Shown here piece by piece: positions 24,528 through 35,200 of a stretch of 64,000 nucleotides of DNA. Numbering within the stretch: the first letter of the stretch is position 1; each line of letters starts with the position of its first letter. The notes under the pieces are model-generated. The model worked only from the letters and a program-made list of their open reading frames with translations. It ran no database searches and was not told where the DNA came from. The DNA lies in NCBI GenBank assembly GCA_018818835.1, contig JAHIRD010000030.1, forward strand, positions 1-64,000, written 5' to 3'. Made by a program: the position numbers and the translations under genes. Source of the stretch: Pseudomonadota bacterium. Lineage in GTDB: Bacteria; Desulfobacterota; Desulfobacteria; Desulfobacterales; Desulfolunaceae.

Positions 24528-26045
24528 TCATTGTGATGAGCTGCTTTTCTTTTCTTCGGTATGTTCAGAGAGAAATGCTTTGGTGGAGATCCGGTTTTTT
24601 TTCAGAAGTGCATAGAAATGAGAGCGGGAAAGCCCTGATATCTTAAGTATTTTTTGAATATTATTTTGGGTGTAGCGGATAATTTCCTCCAGGTATTTTT
24701 TTTCCATACTTGATTTGAATTGTTTGAGGTCGGGTGTGTTACGTTCAAACATGGATGGGGGCATGAATTCCGACGCCAGGGGAAGTGTACACCCCAGACT
24801 CCCAGGGCGGGCAGGTGCTTGATGTGTGGTGTCCCTGTTTTTTTCAATGGATGATCGGGTGACCTCAATGCGGACATCCTGGGGAAGGTCCATGGCATAG
24901 AGGGTGTCCTTGGTGCCGGATGCGATGACGGCACGTTCAAGTACATTGAACAATTGGCGGACGTTTCCTGGCCAGGGATGATCCGAAAGAATGGTGAAAA
25001 ATTCCGGATCAGCGTGTTTTGGGGGCAGATTGTATTTTTTGCAAACATAACGGATATGGGCAAGGGCCAGATCCTTTATGTCCATGCTGCGTTCCCGCAA
25101 CGGTGGCAACGTAAGGGTAATGGTACAGATTCGAAACAGAAGATCCTGCCGGAAGGTGTTTTCGTAAATCATGGTTTCAAGGGATCGGTTGGTTGCGGCA
25201 ATGAGCCTGAAATCACTGTGAATTTCCTTGGTATCCCCCACGGGTCTGAATCGTTTCTCCTGAAGAACTCTCAGAAATGTTTTCTGGATGGATAAAGGTA
25301 ACTCGCCGATTTCATCAAGAAAAAGTGTGCCTTTATGGGCAGATTCCACCAAGCCGATTCGGTCGGTGACAGCACCGGTGAACGCCCCTCTTTTATTGCC
25401 GAAAAGGAGGCTTTCCACCAGAGTTTTGGTCAGGGAGGCACAGTCCACAATGATGAAATTCTTATGGGCCCTGTTGCTGTTGTCATGGATTGTTTTTGCA
25501 AAAAGCTCCTTGCCGGTCCCGGTTTCCCCGGTGATAAGCACGTTGGATTCTGTTCGTGCAGCCTGGCCCACGATGTCGAAACAGCGTTTCAATTCCGGGC
25601 TGCTCCCGATGATGTGGGACACCTTGAGATGGCTGACCTTGCTTTCCTGTTTTTTTTCTTTTCTGTACATCAGTGCCCGGGTCAGGCTCAGGCGGGTGTC
25701 CTTGGCTGATGACGGTTTGACCAGATAATCCCAGACCCCTTTTTGAATTGATAACTCGGCCCCGTCCGGGTCGCCCTGGCCTGTGAGCATGATGACTTCC
25801 GGCTCGGAAGGGCAGTGCCTGATTTCATCAATATAATCAATGCCATTACCGTCAGGCAGAAACACGTCCAGGAACACCAGATCAATGGGAGTCTTCCGGA
25901 GAAGTAAAAGACCATCATTCATGCAAAAAGCGGTATGGCATTGATAGCCAAGCCTTACCACAAGGCTTCGCATGGTTTCACAAAACCGTTTGTCATCATC
26001 GATGACCAGAATGTGTGGACTCGTTAAATGGTTTTCATTCATCAT
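24528..26045 (-). CDS. Sigma-54-dependent response regulator (NtrC family)
   Basis: 505 residues. Receiver domain with D15-D17 acidic pocket and phospho-acceptor D60 (LVFLDVFLPDGNG), lysine in YLVKPSS; AAA+ domain with Walker A GETGTGKE (173-180), the sigma-54-contacting loop GAFTGA (220-225) and GTLFLDEIGELP; a C-terminal Fis-type helix-turn-helix (IQKILKISGLSRSHFYALLK). It activates sigma-54 promoters when phosphorylated, probably by the kinase encoded immediately upstream, whose reading frame overlaps its start by 11 bases. Targets are not apparent here. Confidence 0.93.
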   Translation of the reverse strand: MMNENHLTSPHILVIDDDKRFCETMRSLVVRLGYQCHTAFCMNDGLLLLRKTPIDLVFLDVFLPDGNGIDYIDEIRHCPSEPEVIMLTGQGDPDGAELSIQKGVWDYLVKPSSAKDTRLSLTRALMYRKEKKQESKVSHLKVSHIIGSSPELKRCFDIVGQAARTESNVLITGETGTGKELFAKTIHDNSNRAHKNFIIVDCASLTKTLVESLLFGNKRGAFTGAVTDRIGLVESAHKGTLFLDEIGELPLSIQKTFLRVLQEKRFRPVGDTKEIHSDFRLIAATNRSLETMIYENTFRQDLLFRICTITLTLPPLRERSMDIKDLALAHIRYVCKKYNLPPKHADPEFFTILSDHPWPGNVRQLFNVLERAVIASGTKDTLYAMDLPQDVRIEVTRSSIEKNRDTTHQAPARPGSLGCTLPLASEFMPPSMFERNTPDLKQFKSSMEKKYLEEIIRYTQNNIQKILKISGLSRSHFYALLKKNRISTKAFLSEHTEEKKSSSSQ

Positions 26046-26769
26046 GGGGATTCACTACGGGTAAATAAATATGAATGACTGTTTGGGTAAAGGCCTGGCT
26101 TGAAACCATAATGAGGCCCTCGTGGTTTTCAACAAGACTGTACACGATGGAAAGCCCAAGGCCCTTGTGTGCATCCTTGGCCTTGGTACTGAAAAACGGA
26201 TCAAAAATAAAGGGCATAATATCTTTCGGGATACCGGAACCCGTATCCGAAATGCTCATTTTAAGACATGTTTCACTGTCTGTTTCCTGGCCGGGCATAC
26301 GGTCATAGCTTATTTTTAATTCAATCCGGCCTCTCGAAGGAGCCAGGGACTGCACACAATTGTCGATCACATGATCGAAAATCTCATTTAACTGCTCCGG
26401 ATCGGCCTTTGCAGTGTGCGATTCCACAGGAAGTTCACACTGGAAATCAGTGCCCTCAGGGATACGTTTTTGGATTCGGGCCACAGCCTCTTGGGCAAAC
26501 GGAAGAATGTCGAAGGTTGTAACACCGGACTTGGCAGGTTTACAGAACGACATGATCTCTCGGATATACTGCCCGGCTTCCAGGCTGGTCTTAAGCACCC
26601 GGTCCAGATCTTCATAAGTCAATGAGTTTTCAGGTATATCACCCATTGCCAGTTCAATGGAATATGAAATGGTGGTCAGAATATTATTGAAATCATGGGT
26701 GATGGCCGAAGCCATGGTTTTCATGGCATCCATCGTCCTGTTTTTTCTGATCATGAGAGTTGTTGCCAC
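26035..26769 (-). CDS. Soluble sensorless histidine kinase
   Basis: About 244 residues from GTG 26769 (ATG 26754 is an alternative). The H-box is ITHDFNNILTTISYS, a form common in NtrB-like kinases; the ATPase core shows NCVQSLAPSRG, SDTGSGIPKDIMPFIFDPFF and KGLGLSIVYSLVENHEG. No membrane segment, PAS or other input domain precedes the H-box. The gene overlaps the following NtrC-type regulator, so they form one two-component system. Input must come from a partner protein or from a lost N-terminal domain; the N-end looks short for the family. Confidence 0.85.
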   Translation of the reverse strand: MATTLMIRKNRTMDAMKTMASAITHDFNNILTTISYSIELAMGDIPENSLTYEDLDRVLKTSLEAGQYIREIMSFCKPAKSGVTTFDILPFAQEAVARIQKRIPEGTDFQCELPVESHTAKADPEQLNEIFDHVIDNCVQSLAPSRGRIELKISYDRMPGQETDSETCLKMSISDTGSGIPKDIMPFIFDPFFSTKAKDAHKGLGLSIVYSLVENHEGLIMVSSQAFTQTVIHIYLPVVNPHDE

Positions 26770-26988
26770 GGATAAGAAATCCCCGGTTTTGTTGTGTTCT
26801 GATCATTTGCCGTTTCATGTAAAGACGCAGCAGATAAACGAATTGGGAAAATATTTTGAAACAGGAACAAAAATGGATGGAATGTGATGTTGACAGATGT
26901 CTGCTTTTTGGAATCAAATTAAAAATTCTTTAATTAAAATACATGGTTTTTAAATCTTTATCAATGGTAAAGTCAAAAATCACCATAA

Positions 26989-27027
26989 AAAAAGGCACCG
27001 GGAACGAGCATCCGGTGCCTTTATATC
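26989..27027 (-). terminator. Terminator of the cold-shock gene
   Basis: AGGCACCGG and CCGGTGCCT form a stem with a ten-base loop; on the minus strand a T-run (TTTTTTTA) follows. It lies 20 bases beyond the csp stop codon. Confidence 0.85.
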
Positions 27028-27046
27028 AGTTGTTTCAAAAGATGTA

Positions 27047-27247
27047 TTAAAGCTTCAAGACATTTCTGGCGCTTGGGCCCCGGTTCGTGTCTTCGACTTC
27101 AAAGGATACCTTTTCACCTTCTTCAAGTGTTTTGAATCCGTCCATGGTGATTGATGAATGGTGGACAAACACATCAGCTCCATCTTCACGCTCAATAAAC
27201 CCAAAACCTTTTTTGTTACTAAACCATTTTACTGTTCCGTTAGCCAA
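27047..27247 (-). CDS. Cold-shock domain protein (Csp)
   Basis: 66 residues, the full length of the family. RNA-binding motifs RNP1 (KGFGFIE) and RNP2 (VFVHHSS) are intact, preceded by [12 protein letters not shown]. It is a single-stranded nucleic-acid-binding OB-fold protein that melts RNA structure. The ATG follows AAGGAG. The upstream region to the divergent aldolase gene (27248-27517, 270 bp, very AT-rich) probably includes a long 5' leader, which in this family often confers cold control; no specific structure was identified. Confidence 0.95.
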   Translation of the reverse strand: MANGTVKWFSNKKGFGFIEREDGADVFVHHSSITMDGFKTLEEGEKVSFEVEDTNRGPSARNVLKL

Positions 27248-27517
27248 AACACAATCTCCTTATTTGATAAGTGACAACAAAAGCCTTTACAGAGCGAACC
27301 ATGGAAAAACACAGTCCACTGCAGGGACAATTCTCATAAACTGATCGAACATGGGGGCTCTTTTATATATTTTTAAGTATACTAATCATGAAGATTTGCT
27401 TTTTACAACATTTTTAATTTTTTTGATTTTGTTTTTTTCCGTATAATTGATATGACAGCACGATATTTAAACAAATGAATTGCATGGCAATAATTAATAT
27501 TTTTTTAGGAGGAACAG

Positions 27518-28318
27518 ATGATTACCGTAGGTAAGGCCATACGTATGGAACGAATCATGAACAGAAATACGGGGAAAACGGTTATCGTACCCATGGATCA
27601 TGGGGCCACAGTGGGACCCATCGAAGGCCTGATTGATATTTCGAAAGCCGTCAACGATGTTGCTGAAGGGGGTGCCAATGCCGTGATTGGGCACATTGGT
27701 CTTCCCCGTTACGGACATCGCCATCAAGGCAAAGACATTGGGCTGGTTCTTCATTTGTCGGCATCCACCATGCTTTCCACCCGGCCCAACCGGAAGGTCC
27801 TTGTCAATACTGTAGAAAATGCCTTACGCATGGGGGCGGATGGGGTGTCTGTTCATGTAAATATCGGGGATGACGACGAAGCGGATATGCTCAAGGACCT
27901 GGGACGGATTGCCGTGGAATGTAATTATTGGGGCATGCCCCTGATTGCCATGATGTACCCCAGGGGGCCTATGATCAAAGATGAACGGTCTGTTGAGGTT
28001 GTAAAGGTGGCGGCCAGGGTAGGTGCAGAGTTGGGAGCTGATTTTGTAAAGACCAATTATACCGGTGACCCGGAATCGTTTGCGGAAGTGGTCCAGGGTT
28101 GTCCTGCGCCTATTTTGATTGCAGGGGGCAGCAAACTGAGTCCACGGGAGATGTTTCAGACCATTGAAGGTGCCATGAAGGCAGGAGCCAAAGGCCTGTC
28201 CATCGGGCGGAATGTCTTTCAGCACAAAAAACCATCTTTGTTTGTAAAGGCAGCTTGTGCCATTGTTCATGATAATATGAGCGCAGAGGAGGCCCTTGAT
28301 ATGCTCAACCAGGGTTGA
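27518..28318 (+). CDS. Class I (DhnA-type) aldolase, ADH synthase/fructose-bisphosphate aldolase family
   Basis: 266 residues, ATG preceded by AGGAGG. The family pattern is [15 protein letters not shown] (24-38), [12 protein letters not shown], and the Schiff-base lysine K178 in [15 protein letters not shown], followed by the phosphate-binding IAGGSK and [10 protein letters not shown]. Members are archaeal-type fructose-1,6-bisphosphate aldolases or 2-amino-3,7-dideoxy-D-threo-hept-6-ulosonate synthases, the first step of the alternative 3-dehydroquinate route; the two cannot be separated here without alignment. It is monocistronic with a terminator at 28569. Confidence 0.9.
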   Translation: MITVGKAIRMERIMNRNTGKTVIVPMDHGATVGPIEGLIDISKAVNDVAEGGANAVIGHIGLPRYGHRHQGKDIGLVLHLSASTMLSTRPNRKVLVNTVENALRMGADGVSVHVNIGDDDEADMLKDLGRIAVECNYWGMPLIAMMYPRGPMIKDERSVEVVKVAARVGAELGADFVKTNYTGDPESFAEVVQGCPAPILIAGGSKLSPREMFQTIEGAMKAGAKGLSIGRNVFQHKKPSLFVKAACAIVHDNMSAEEALDMLNQG

Positions 28319-28568
28319 TGAGTGCCCTTTAACGCATACTTTGGTTGCCTTCCAGAGTGTTTTGAATGTATAGTTGTTTATGCCTGATCAGATGACTATC
28401 GGAAATGGCACCTCCCAGGTTATTTTACATAGATGTCCTTGAAAGATAAAATAGTCTGATAATGATGAATTTGATTGATCGTTTTGTGTCATAAGCCATT
28501 TATATGGCGTTGTACCTGATAGGATCCATCCCAGTGGTTTTGGGTACATAGCAGATGGAAAATCCGAA

Positions 28569-28618
28569 AACCGCTGGAGCCCTGACCCCGGGGCATGGCT
28601 CCAGAGGGATTTTTTCAT
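28569..28618 (+). terminator. Terminator downstream of the aldolase gene
   Basis: CTGGAGCC and GGCTCCAG pair around a loop with a CCCCGGGG core, followed by ATTTTTTC. The preceding stretch 28319-28568 contains no recognisable gene, so this may be the distal terminator of the aldolase transcript. Confidence 0.7.
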
Positions 28619-28678
28619 GGAGTGAGCTGTCCTTCACACGAGGGCGAACTGCGTTTATGCCATAGAGTGTGGAAGCAA

Positions 28679-29170
28679 TCAGGAGATACTGAGCTCTTTT
28701 ATATATTTGACTAGTAGTTTAAATGATTTTAATGCATTTGGGCCTTCTTTGAGCTTTCTGGCATTCCGGGTTAGTTGTTGAAGTTTCTGGCGGTCTGTTC
28801 CAGGGAATCTGGAAAGGAGTGTGTCATGGACAGAGTCGTCTCCGTCCACAAGTGCCTTGGCCCATTCTTTTTCTTGCGTGTCCTTGTTTTTTTTCAAAGA
28901 GATGCCTGCCTCAATATAAGAAAGGGCCTGGTGAATCGGCTGGGTGTCGATGGTTCGCATCAAGGCGCCTATATATTGAAGTTGCCTGCGTTTCGCCTGA
29001 TTTGAGTTGATCGATCGGATGGTCCGGACCGCTTCTCTCAGTTCGGGAGGGATATCAATCGCCCCAAGCTGGTCATGGCTGAGACTGATCAGTCGTTCTC
29101 CAAGTTTCTGAAGATCATGGGCTTCTTTCTTTATCTTTGTCCTGCTTTTTTCGTCAAGATGATTGTCCAT
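28679..29170 (-). CDS. darP: DarP/YjgA (DUF615) ribosome-associated protein
   Basis: 163 residues, matching the DUF615 family: KKEAHDLQKLGERLISLSHD, then the conserved NSNQAKRRQLQYIGALMR and the C-terminal RFPGTDRQKLQQLTRNA. The E. coli homologue (YjgA, renamed DarP) assists late 50S ribosomal subunit maturation and promotes the peptidyl-transferase centre. It is highly charged and cytoplasmic. It is a single gene, divergent from the PP2C gene. Confidence 0.9.
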   Translation of the reverse strand: MDNHLDEKSRTKIKKEAHDLQKLGERLISLSHDQLGAIDIPPELREAVRTIRSINSNQAKRRQLQYIGALMRTIDTQPIHQALSYIEAGISLKKNKDTQEKEWAKALVDGDDSVHDTLLSRFPGTDRQKLQQLTRNARKLKEGPNALKSFKLLVKYIKELSIS

Positions 29171-29361
29171 GCTGCCTTTCCGTTCGTGTTTTTTTTTAAG
29201 TATCAGAAAAAATAAAACTTGTAACTTACCATAACCCTATGTAATCTCCTTATATCAGAAAAAGATATCGCTAAAAACAGATTTGTGCAGGCGAAGGGGA
29301 ATGCACGGTAAAAAATCTAGTCAATGGAAGATATCTTATAATACCAAGGATATTCAAACTA

Positions 29362-30117
29362 ATGAAATGCAGATACGTATGTGTGATGGATGTCGGGCCC
29401 AGAACTGAACAGGAGGACTGCATACTCATCGAGCATCAAGTATATCAGGAAGATCGTTTGACCACCCGCGCACAGTATGAATCGGATTTTGTTATCATGG
29501 CTGTCTGTGATGGCATGGGCGGACATGATGCAGGGGAAGAGGCCAGTCGGTTTGTCTGTGAAAAATTAAACACCATCGTTGATCTTGTTGATTTTTCAGG
29601 TGAAAGCCTCCAAACGATCATGTCCTTGGTCCAGAACTCATCAACCCATTGCCTGCCCAAGGGAAGCGGAACCACGCTTGCCGGGCTCATGGCTAAAAAT
29701 AATCGTGTGATCGTATTCAATGCAGGAGACAGCAGGGTTTATCGGATTTCAGAGGAAGGAATCCAATGCGTGTCCCAGGACCATTCCCTGGTTCAGGATC
29801 TTCTTACAAAAGGATTGATCAATGAAAATGATGCCTTTCATCACCCCTATAAAAATGTGGTGAATTTCGGCATTGGCCCAGCCTTTATCAAGGCAAAATT
29901 AAAATATGACCTCAACATTTTTGAGGAAGATATTTATTCTGACACCTTTTATCTGATATGTTCTGACGGTGTGAGCGATATCATGCGCAATCAGGAGATT
30001 CTTGACATACTGGGCTCCGAACCCCTGTCCAGGGCCGAAAACCTTATTGAGGCTTTGAAAAAAATAAGATTGAAAGATAACACCAGCTTTATTATTGCCA
30101 GAATATATCATTCCTGA
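29362..30117 (+). CDS. PP2C-type protein Ser/Thr phosphatase
   Basis: 251 residues. Metal-binding and catalytic motifs of bacterial PP2C enzymes are in order: DVGPRTEQED, VCDGMGGHDAGEEAS, GSGTTLAG, NAGDSRVYRI, CSDGVSDIM and KDNTSFII. It is a soluble cytoplasmic phosphatase for Ser/Thr-phosphorylated proteins. A protein kinase gene follows 87 bases later on the same strand, so the two are a likely kinase/phosphatase pair. The ATG is supported only by AAGGA about 12 bases upstream. Confidence 0.92.
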   Translation: MKCRYVCVMDVGPRTEQEDCILIEHQVYQEDRLTTRAQYESDFVIMAVCDGMGGHDAGEEASRFVCEKLNTIVDLVDFSGESLQTIMSLVQNSSTHCLPKGSGTTLAGLMAKNNRVIVFNAGDSRVYRISEEGIQCVSQDHSLVQDLLTKGLINENDAFHHPYKNVVNFGIGPAFIKAKLKYDLNIFEEDIYSDTFYLICSDGVSDIMRNQEILDILGSEPLSRAENLIEALKKIRLKDNTSFIIARIYHS

Positions 30118-30204
30118 AACAAAACACCACGGCCAGGGTAAGATGATATTTTGTTTTTTACTTTACCATCATGATATGCATTGGGAAACAGCGCGGAGAA
30201 GTGG

Positions 30205-31929
30205 ATGAAAGATATTATTAAAAAGTGTCTTCCAACATATGACATTGTGGATAAAATCGGTGAAGGGATTCATGGGAGTGTCTACAAGGTCAAGGACCAG
30301 TTCAAGGAAAGGGCTGTTAAAATCGTACCCATCCGTGTGGAGCGGTCGCGGCTTTATAAAACGGAGACAGATCTTGATTCCAAAGTGTCCCAGGATTTTC
30401 ATGCTGTGAGAGAATACTATGAAACCATCAAGGGAGATGGTGTTGTCGGTGTCCATGATTTCCATCTGGTGGACAAGCATGTGTCCAAAAAGGAGGCCGA
30501 AGCCTATCTGGTCATTTTAATGGAACTCTGTCCTGTTAATCTTCAGGACCATATCATCGATAATTTCCCCCTGTCTGCCGCAACGGGTATCCGTTACATG
30601 AAATCTCTTGCCGAGGTCCTTGAACGTCTGTCCAGAGGAATGAGGAATATCTTTTTGTTAACGGATTTCAAACCATCCAATCTTCTGATCAGTGATGATG
30701 ACCGTCTGTTGATCGGGGATCTTGGAGGGTTGAAGCGTCTGAGCAGCGTGTCCACCATTACCAATGCTCAGTTTACGCCCAACTGGTCTGCCCCTGAAAT
30801 GGTACTCAAGGGTGAAAGACCCACCCTATTATCAGCGATTTATTCCTATGGGTTGGTGTCCTATTATATCTGGGAAGGTCAGCTGCCCTATGAAAATGAT
30901 GATTTTATTGAGCGCATCGGACAGATCAAGGAAAAGGGGATCCGTTATGATAACACATTTATTCCGGACACCATTCGTGAGCTTATTCTCTTATGTCTGA
31001 AATTTGATGCTGATAAGCGGCCGGGCAGTTTTGAGGAAATACTTGGTCATATCCGGAAAATAGAAAATCCCCTTACAGGTGAAAATGCCTTTGTTTCTAA
31101 ACAGGCACCCAAAGCAGCCGGTGAAAAGGATAAAGAAGGTGATGAACATTTTTCAACCACCATGGATATGGGGACACGGAAAAACAGCAATATATCCGTC
31201 TCTAAATCTTATTCCAGGGTGTCTGTCAAGCAATGGCGGGAGCCTTCGACCCAGATGGATTTTGTCTGGGTTGACGGCGGTACATTCAAAATGGGCTGCA
31301 TTGATGGTGATGAGTACAGTCTTTCCAATGAAAAACCGGCCCATGACGTTGAGGTCGATGGCTTTTGGCTCGGTCGCTATCCGGTGACGCAGCAGCAGTG
31401 GAAAATGGTGATGGGTAACAATCCCTCCCATTTCATCAAATCACCGGAGCATCCCGTCGAACAAGTTTCATGGGATGACACCCAGCGTTTTCTGATCCGT
31501 ATGAACGCTTCGGCAAAAAAAGGGAGTCTGTTTCTTTTACCCAGTGAAAAACAATGGGAATACGCGGCCAGGAGCAGGGGCAACGTGGAATTGTACGCCG
31601 GAGGAAAAGACATCGGTGATGTGGCCTGGTACAAGGAAAACAGCAATCACTCTACCCAGGCCGTGGGTTTGAAACAACCCAATAGTCTGGGCCTTTTCGA
31701 TATGTGTGGCAATGTCATGGAATGGTGTGAGGATATTTTTGACGACGAAGCCTACAAAAAAGGCAAGCCCGACATGCCGGGCAGGTTGTCCCATGGTATG
31801 GACCGGGTGGCCAGGGGTGGCGGTTACAATCTTGATGCAAAACGATGCAGGACAACGGCACGCCGCCGTATGGCCCAGGGATTGAAATATGTCAATCTGG
31901 GTCTTAGGATTGTGATGTCTGAGGAGTGA
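30205..31929 (+). CDS. Ser/Thr protein kinase fused to FGE-sulfatase domain
   Basis: 574 residues from ATG 30205 (GGAG seven bases upstream; an in-frame TTG at 30181 is less likely). Kinase domain residues 10-285: glycine loop KIGEGIHGSVYKV, K39 in AVKI, catalytic D154-x-K156-x-x-N159 (LLTDFKPSNLL, with the usual HRD changed to LTD), DLG 172-174 in place of DFG, APE 196-198. A linker leads to an FGE-sulfatase (SUMF1-like) domain at about 345-574: VDGGTFKMGC, WEYAARSRG, GNVMEWCED, RGGGYNLDAK. No membrane segment is present. Most such domains act as binding modules. It pairs with the preceding phosphatase. Confidence 0.92.
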   Translation: MKDIIKKCLPTYDIVDKIGEGIHGSVYKVKDQFKERAVKIVPIRVERSRLYKTETDLDSKVSQDFHAVREYYETIKGDGVVGVHDFHLVDKHVSKKEAEAYLVILMELCPVNLQDHIIDNFPLSAATGIRYMKSLAEVLERLSRGMRNIFLLTDFKPSNLLISDDDRLLIGDLGGLKRLSSVSTITNAQFTPNWSAPEMVLKGERPTLLSAIYSYGLVSYYIWEGQLPYENDDFIERIGQIKEKGIRYDNTFIPDTIRELILLCLKFDADKRPGSFEEILGHIRKIENPLTGENAFVSKQAPKAAGEKDKEGDEHFSTTMDMGTRKNSNISVSKSYSRVSVKQWREPSTQMDFVWVDGGTFKMGCIDGDEYSLSNEKPAHDVEVDGFWLGRYPVTQQQWKMVMGNNPSHFIKSPEHPVEQVSWDDTQRFLIRMNASAKKGSLFLLPSEKQWEYAARSRGNVELYAGGKDIGDVAWYKENSNHSTQAVGLKQPNSLGLFDMCGNVMEWCEDIFDDEAYKKGKPDMPGRLSHGMDRVARGGGYNLDAKRCRTTARRRMAQGLKYVNLGLRIVMSEE

Positions 31930-32031
31930 GTGGACTTGGTGGATATATAAATTGGGGGTAATGTTTAAGTAAGTTACTGATTTATTATATAAAAAATTAT
32001 TAATTCTTCTGCAAATCTTAGGGGTGACACC

Positions 32032-32115
32032 CTTAAATATTTCAGGCAGGTTAACCTGTTGAAATTCTTCTATTGACTTAATATTTCAGCTGAAATACAT
32101 CTTAAATATTCCAGG
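32032..32115. promoter_or_regulatory. Palindromes and iterated motifs upstream of the RpfC-like kinase
   Basis: Two perfect palindromes, CAGGTTAACCTG (32047-32058) and TATTTCAGCTGAAATA (32082-32097), lie among three variants of TTAAATATTTCAGG (from 32033, 32079 and 32102). The gap 31930-32251 has no gene. The pattern looks like a multi-site operator for the kinase gene at 32252. Confidence 0.5.
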
Positions 32116-32251
32116 TGTACAATTGCGAATGGATATCTTCAAAACGTGCCCAGAAAGATATGGGTCACACGTTGGGCATGGATCGTGCGAGGGGGAATCG
32201 GGCTTATATATCTCAGGTGCCAGAAAACGGACTGCGCGAAGGGTATGAAAA

Positions 32252-35200
32252 ATGGGTGATGGGGGCCTCGGTGTTGAAGAGCCTATCGGGGTAAAAGGGT
32301 GGGCGAAGTATAAACAATGCAATGTTCCGAGATTGCAGTATCTGGTCCGCGGATTACTGCTTCTGTGTTTTCTATTGTATATTTACCTGATGCCGGAATC
32401 ACCCCTGATCATGAAAAACCTGGTATGGGCTTTCCTGGCAGGCTATACCCTCATTCAACTGTTTAACCGCTGGAAAATGGGCCACCACGGCTTGATCTGG
32501 CGCTATATAAGACCGAGTATCCTTGCAGATCTGACCCTGTCTTACTTTGTATGGATCTATGACCCCTGCCGACCCGCCCCCTTGATGCTTTTTACGGTTA
32601 TTATTGTTGTTGGTAATGCGATTCAATATGGAATTCGGGCCTTTAAACTGCTTAGCTGGAGTATCGGGCTTATCGCCCCCTTTGTTTTTCTTTTCCGGGT
32701 CTATTTTTTGGGTTTTAACACGCCTGAATTATTTCTTTTGATCATGTGTCTCGCGGTCCTTATCTATGTATATAAATTTATTTTTCGTATTGAAAAATTC
32801 CGAGATGAAACAAAGAAGAGAACACTTGCCCTTGAGATCAGTAATACCAAATACAGGAATATTTTTCAAAATACTGGGGCAGGACTCTTGGTGATTGAAC
32901 AAGACATGATTGTCTCCGAGTCCAACCCCAAGCTGGAAAAGATGACCGGTTACAGACGTGAGGAAATTGAAGGGAAATTTAAGTGGATGGATTTTGTGGA
33001 AAAAGAGGATCTGTCGCTGCTTAAGCAGTCTTACCTTGAAAGGCTTGCCAAGGGTGAGAGCCCTCCCACGGAATATGAATTTAAACTTGTGAGAAAAGAT
33101 GGTGAAATCATTCATGTTTTTTCTGAGGTGAATTCCGATGAAACAACCGGAAAGACCTTTGCATCAGTGATTGATATCACACCCAGAAAACAGGCTGAAT
33201 TCGCTCTTCAGAAAGCCCATGATGAGTTGGAGAAGCGGGTGGAGGAGCGGACGTCTGAACTCAAGGAAATCAACGACAAGTTGAAAAAAGCAAAAGAGTC
33301 GGCCGATGCTTCGGGGAAAGCGAAAAGCGAGTTTCTGGCCAATATGAGCCATGAAATAAGAACCCCCATGAATGCAATTATCGGGATGTGCGATCTTGTG
33401 ATGCATACGGATATGAACCGCAAACAGAAAGAGTATCTCAGCATTGTCCGTTCTTCTTCACGGTCATTGCTTGAACTGATCAACGATATTTTGGATTTTT
33501 CAAAGATTGATGCAGGCAAACTGGGTTTTGAAAATGTCCCATTTTATCTCCGCTCTGTGATCGAAGAAGTGTCCGATATGTTTCTTGAAAGGAGCATGAC
33601 CAAAGATATTGAACTGGTGGTGGACATTGATGCTGATGCACCGCGTAAGCTTATTGCCGATCCATTAAGGCTGCGGCAGGTTCTGGCCAATCTTACATCC
33701 AATGCCTTTAAATTCACGAAAAAGGGAGAAATCTGCATTTCCGTGAAAATCCAGTCACGGGTGACTGACCGGGCCAGACTTGTTTTTTCTGTGAGGGATA
33801 CGGGTATCGGCATCGACTCAAGGATTTCCGATAAGCTTTTTGATGCCTTTGCCCAGGCTGACGGCTCCACCACTCGGAAATATGGCGGTACAGGTCTTGG
33901 GCTGGCCATATGCAAAAAAATCGTTACGATGATGGGTGGTACAATATGGGTTGAAAGTGAATTGGGCAAGGGCAGTTGCTTTTACTTTACCATTGAAACG
34001 GGAATTGTCAACGGCGACATCGAACTACCCCAGGTGGTGCCGCCCAACCTCAAGAATACGAAAGTCCTTATTGTGGATGACAATCCCTCAACATTGTTAA
34101 TCGTTAAGCGATTTGTGGAGTCATTCGGGTTCAGAACCGATCTGGCGAATTCGTCGGAGTCTGCTTTGCAGATGTATGCGTTGTCCCAGAGCCAGGAACC
34201 TTACAGTCTGATTATCATGGACGTCAAACTCCCGGGTATGGATGGTATTGATGTTATCAATCGGATCAAGAACGACGAAACCCGGAAAGCCCCGCCCATT
34301 ATCTGTATGGGTGGCTATGGCCGTGAAGGTGATGTGCAACGTGCCAGAGCTGCGGGGGTGGACAGCTTTCTAATGAAGCCAGTCAAGCAATCCATACTTT
34401 TTGACACCATTATGGAAATTTTTGGTTTCAGGGTCATGAAAAACCGCGATGATGCCCAGGGCTTGAGATCGTGGGATGAGTTTAACGATGTGAGGGTGCT
34501 TCTGGTGGAAGACAATCCCATCAACCAGATGGTGGCCACGGAAATATTGATCTCCGCAGGCATCACGGTGGATAAAGCCAGCAATGGTCTTGAAGCCATC
34601 GAAGCCATTCGGGGTACACACTTCGATGCGGTGCTGATGGATGTTCAGATGCCTGAAATGGACGGCCTTGAAGCCTCACGGTATATCAGGAATCAGTTGA
34701 AAATGACCGATGTGCCTATCATCGCCATGACAGCCCATGCCATGTATGGTGACAGGGAACGGTGCATTGCTGCAGGCATGGATGATTACGTACCCAAGCC
34801 CATTGACCGCAAGGAGCTTTTTTCAGCACTGAGAAATAACATCTCACGTCTTGATGAGGAGCTTGATTTTTTACATACCACCCACTCAAGTGATGGGGAG
34901 CATCAGACCTGCTCTGATAAATTCAGCCTTCCGGGACTGGATGTGGGGGAGGGTCTCCAGAGACTCGGAGGAAATTGGCACCGCTATTTTGAAATCAGTC
35001 GGGAATTCATAAGGTCATTTAAAAACTTTTTTATTGAGTTTACAGACGTCATTGAACAAGGTAATTATACAGATGCACGATTGCTGGCACATGCCCTGAA
35101 AGGTGCGTCGGGGAATATCTCAGCCTTTGAATTAAAGTCCGTTGCCGGCATTCTTGAACAAGCCTGTGTCAAAAAGAATATAGAACGGGTTGTCATGTTG

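Noticed and set aside
28388-28618. A 76-codon minus-strand frame downstream of the aldolase gene
   Set aside because: It crosses a terminator hairpin, has no ribosome-binding site and no recognisable sequence.
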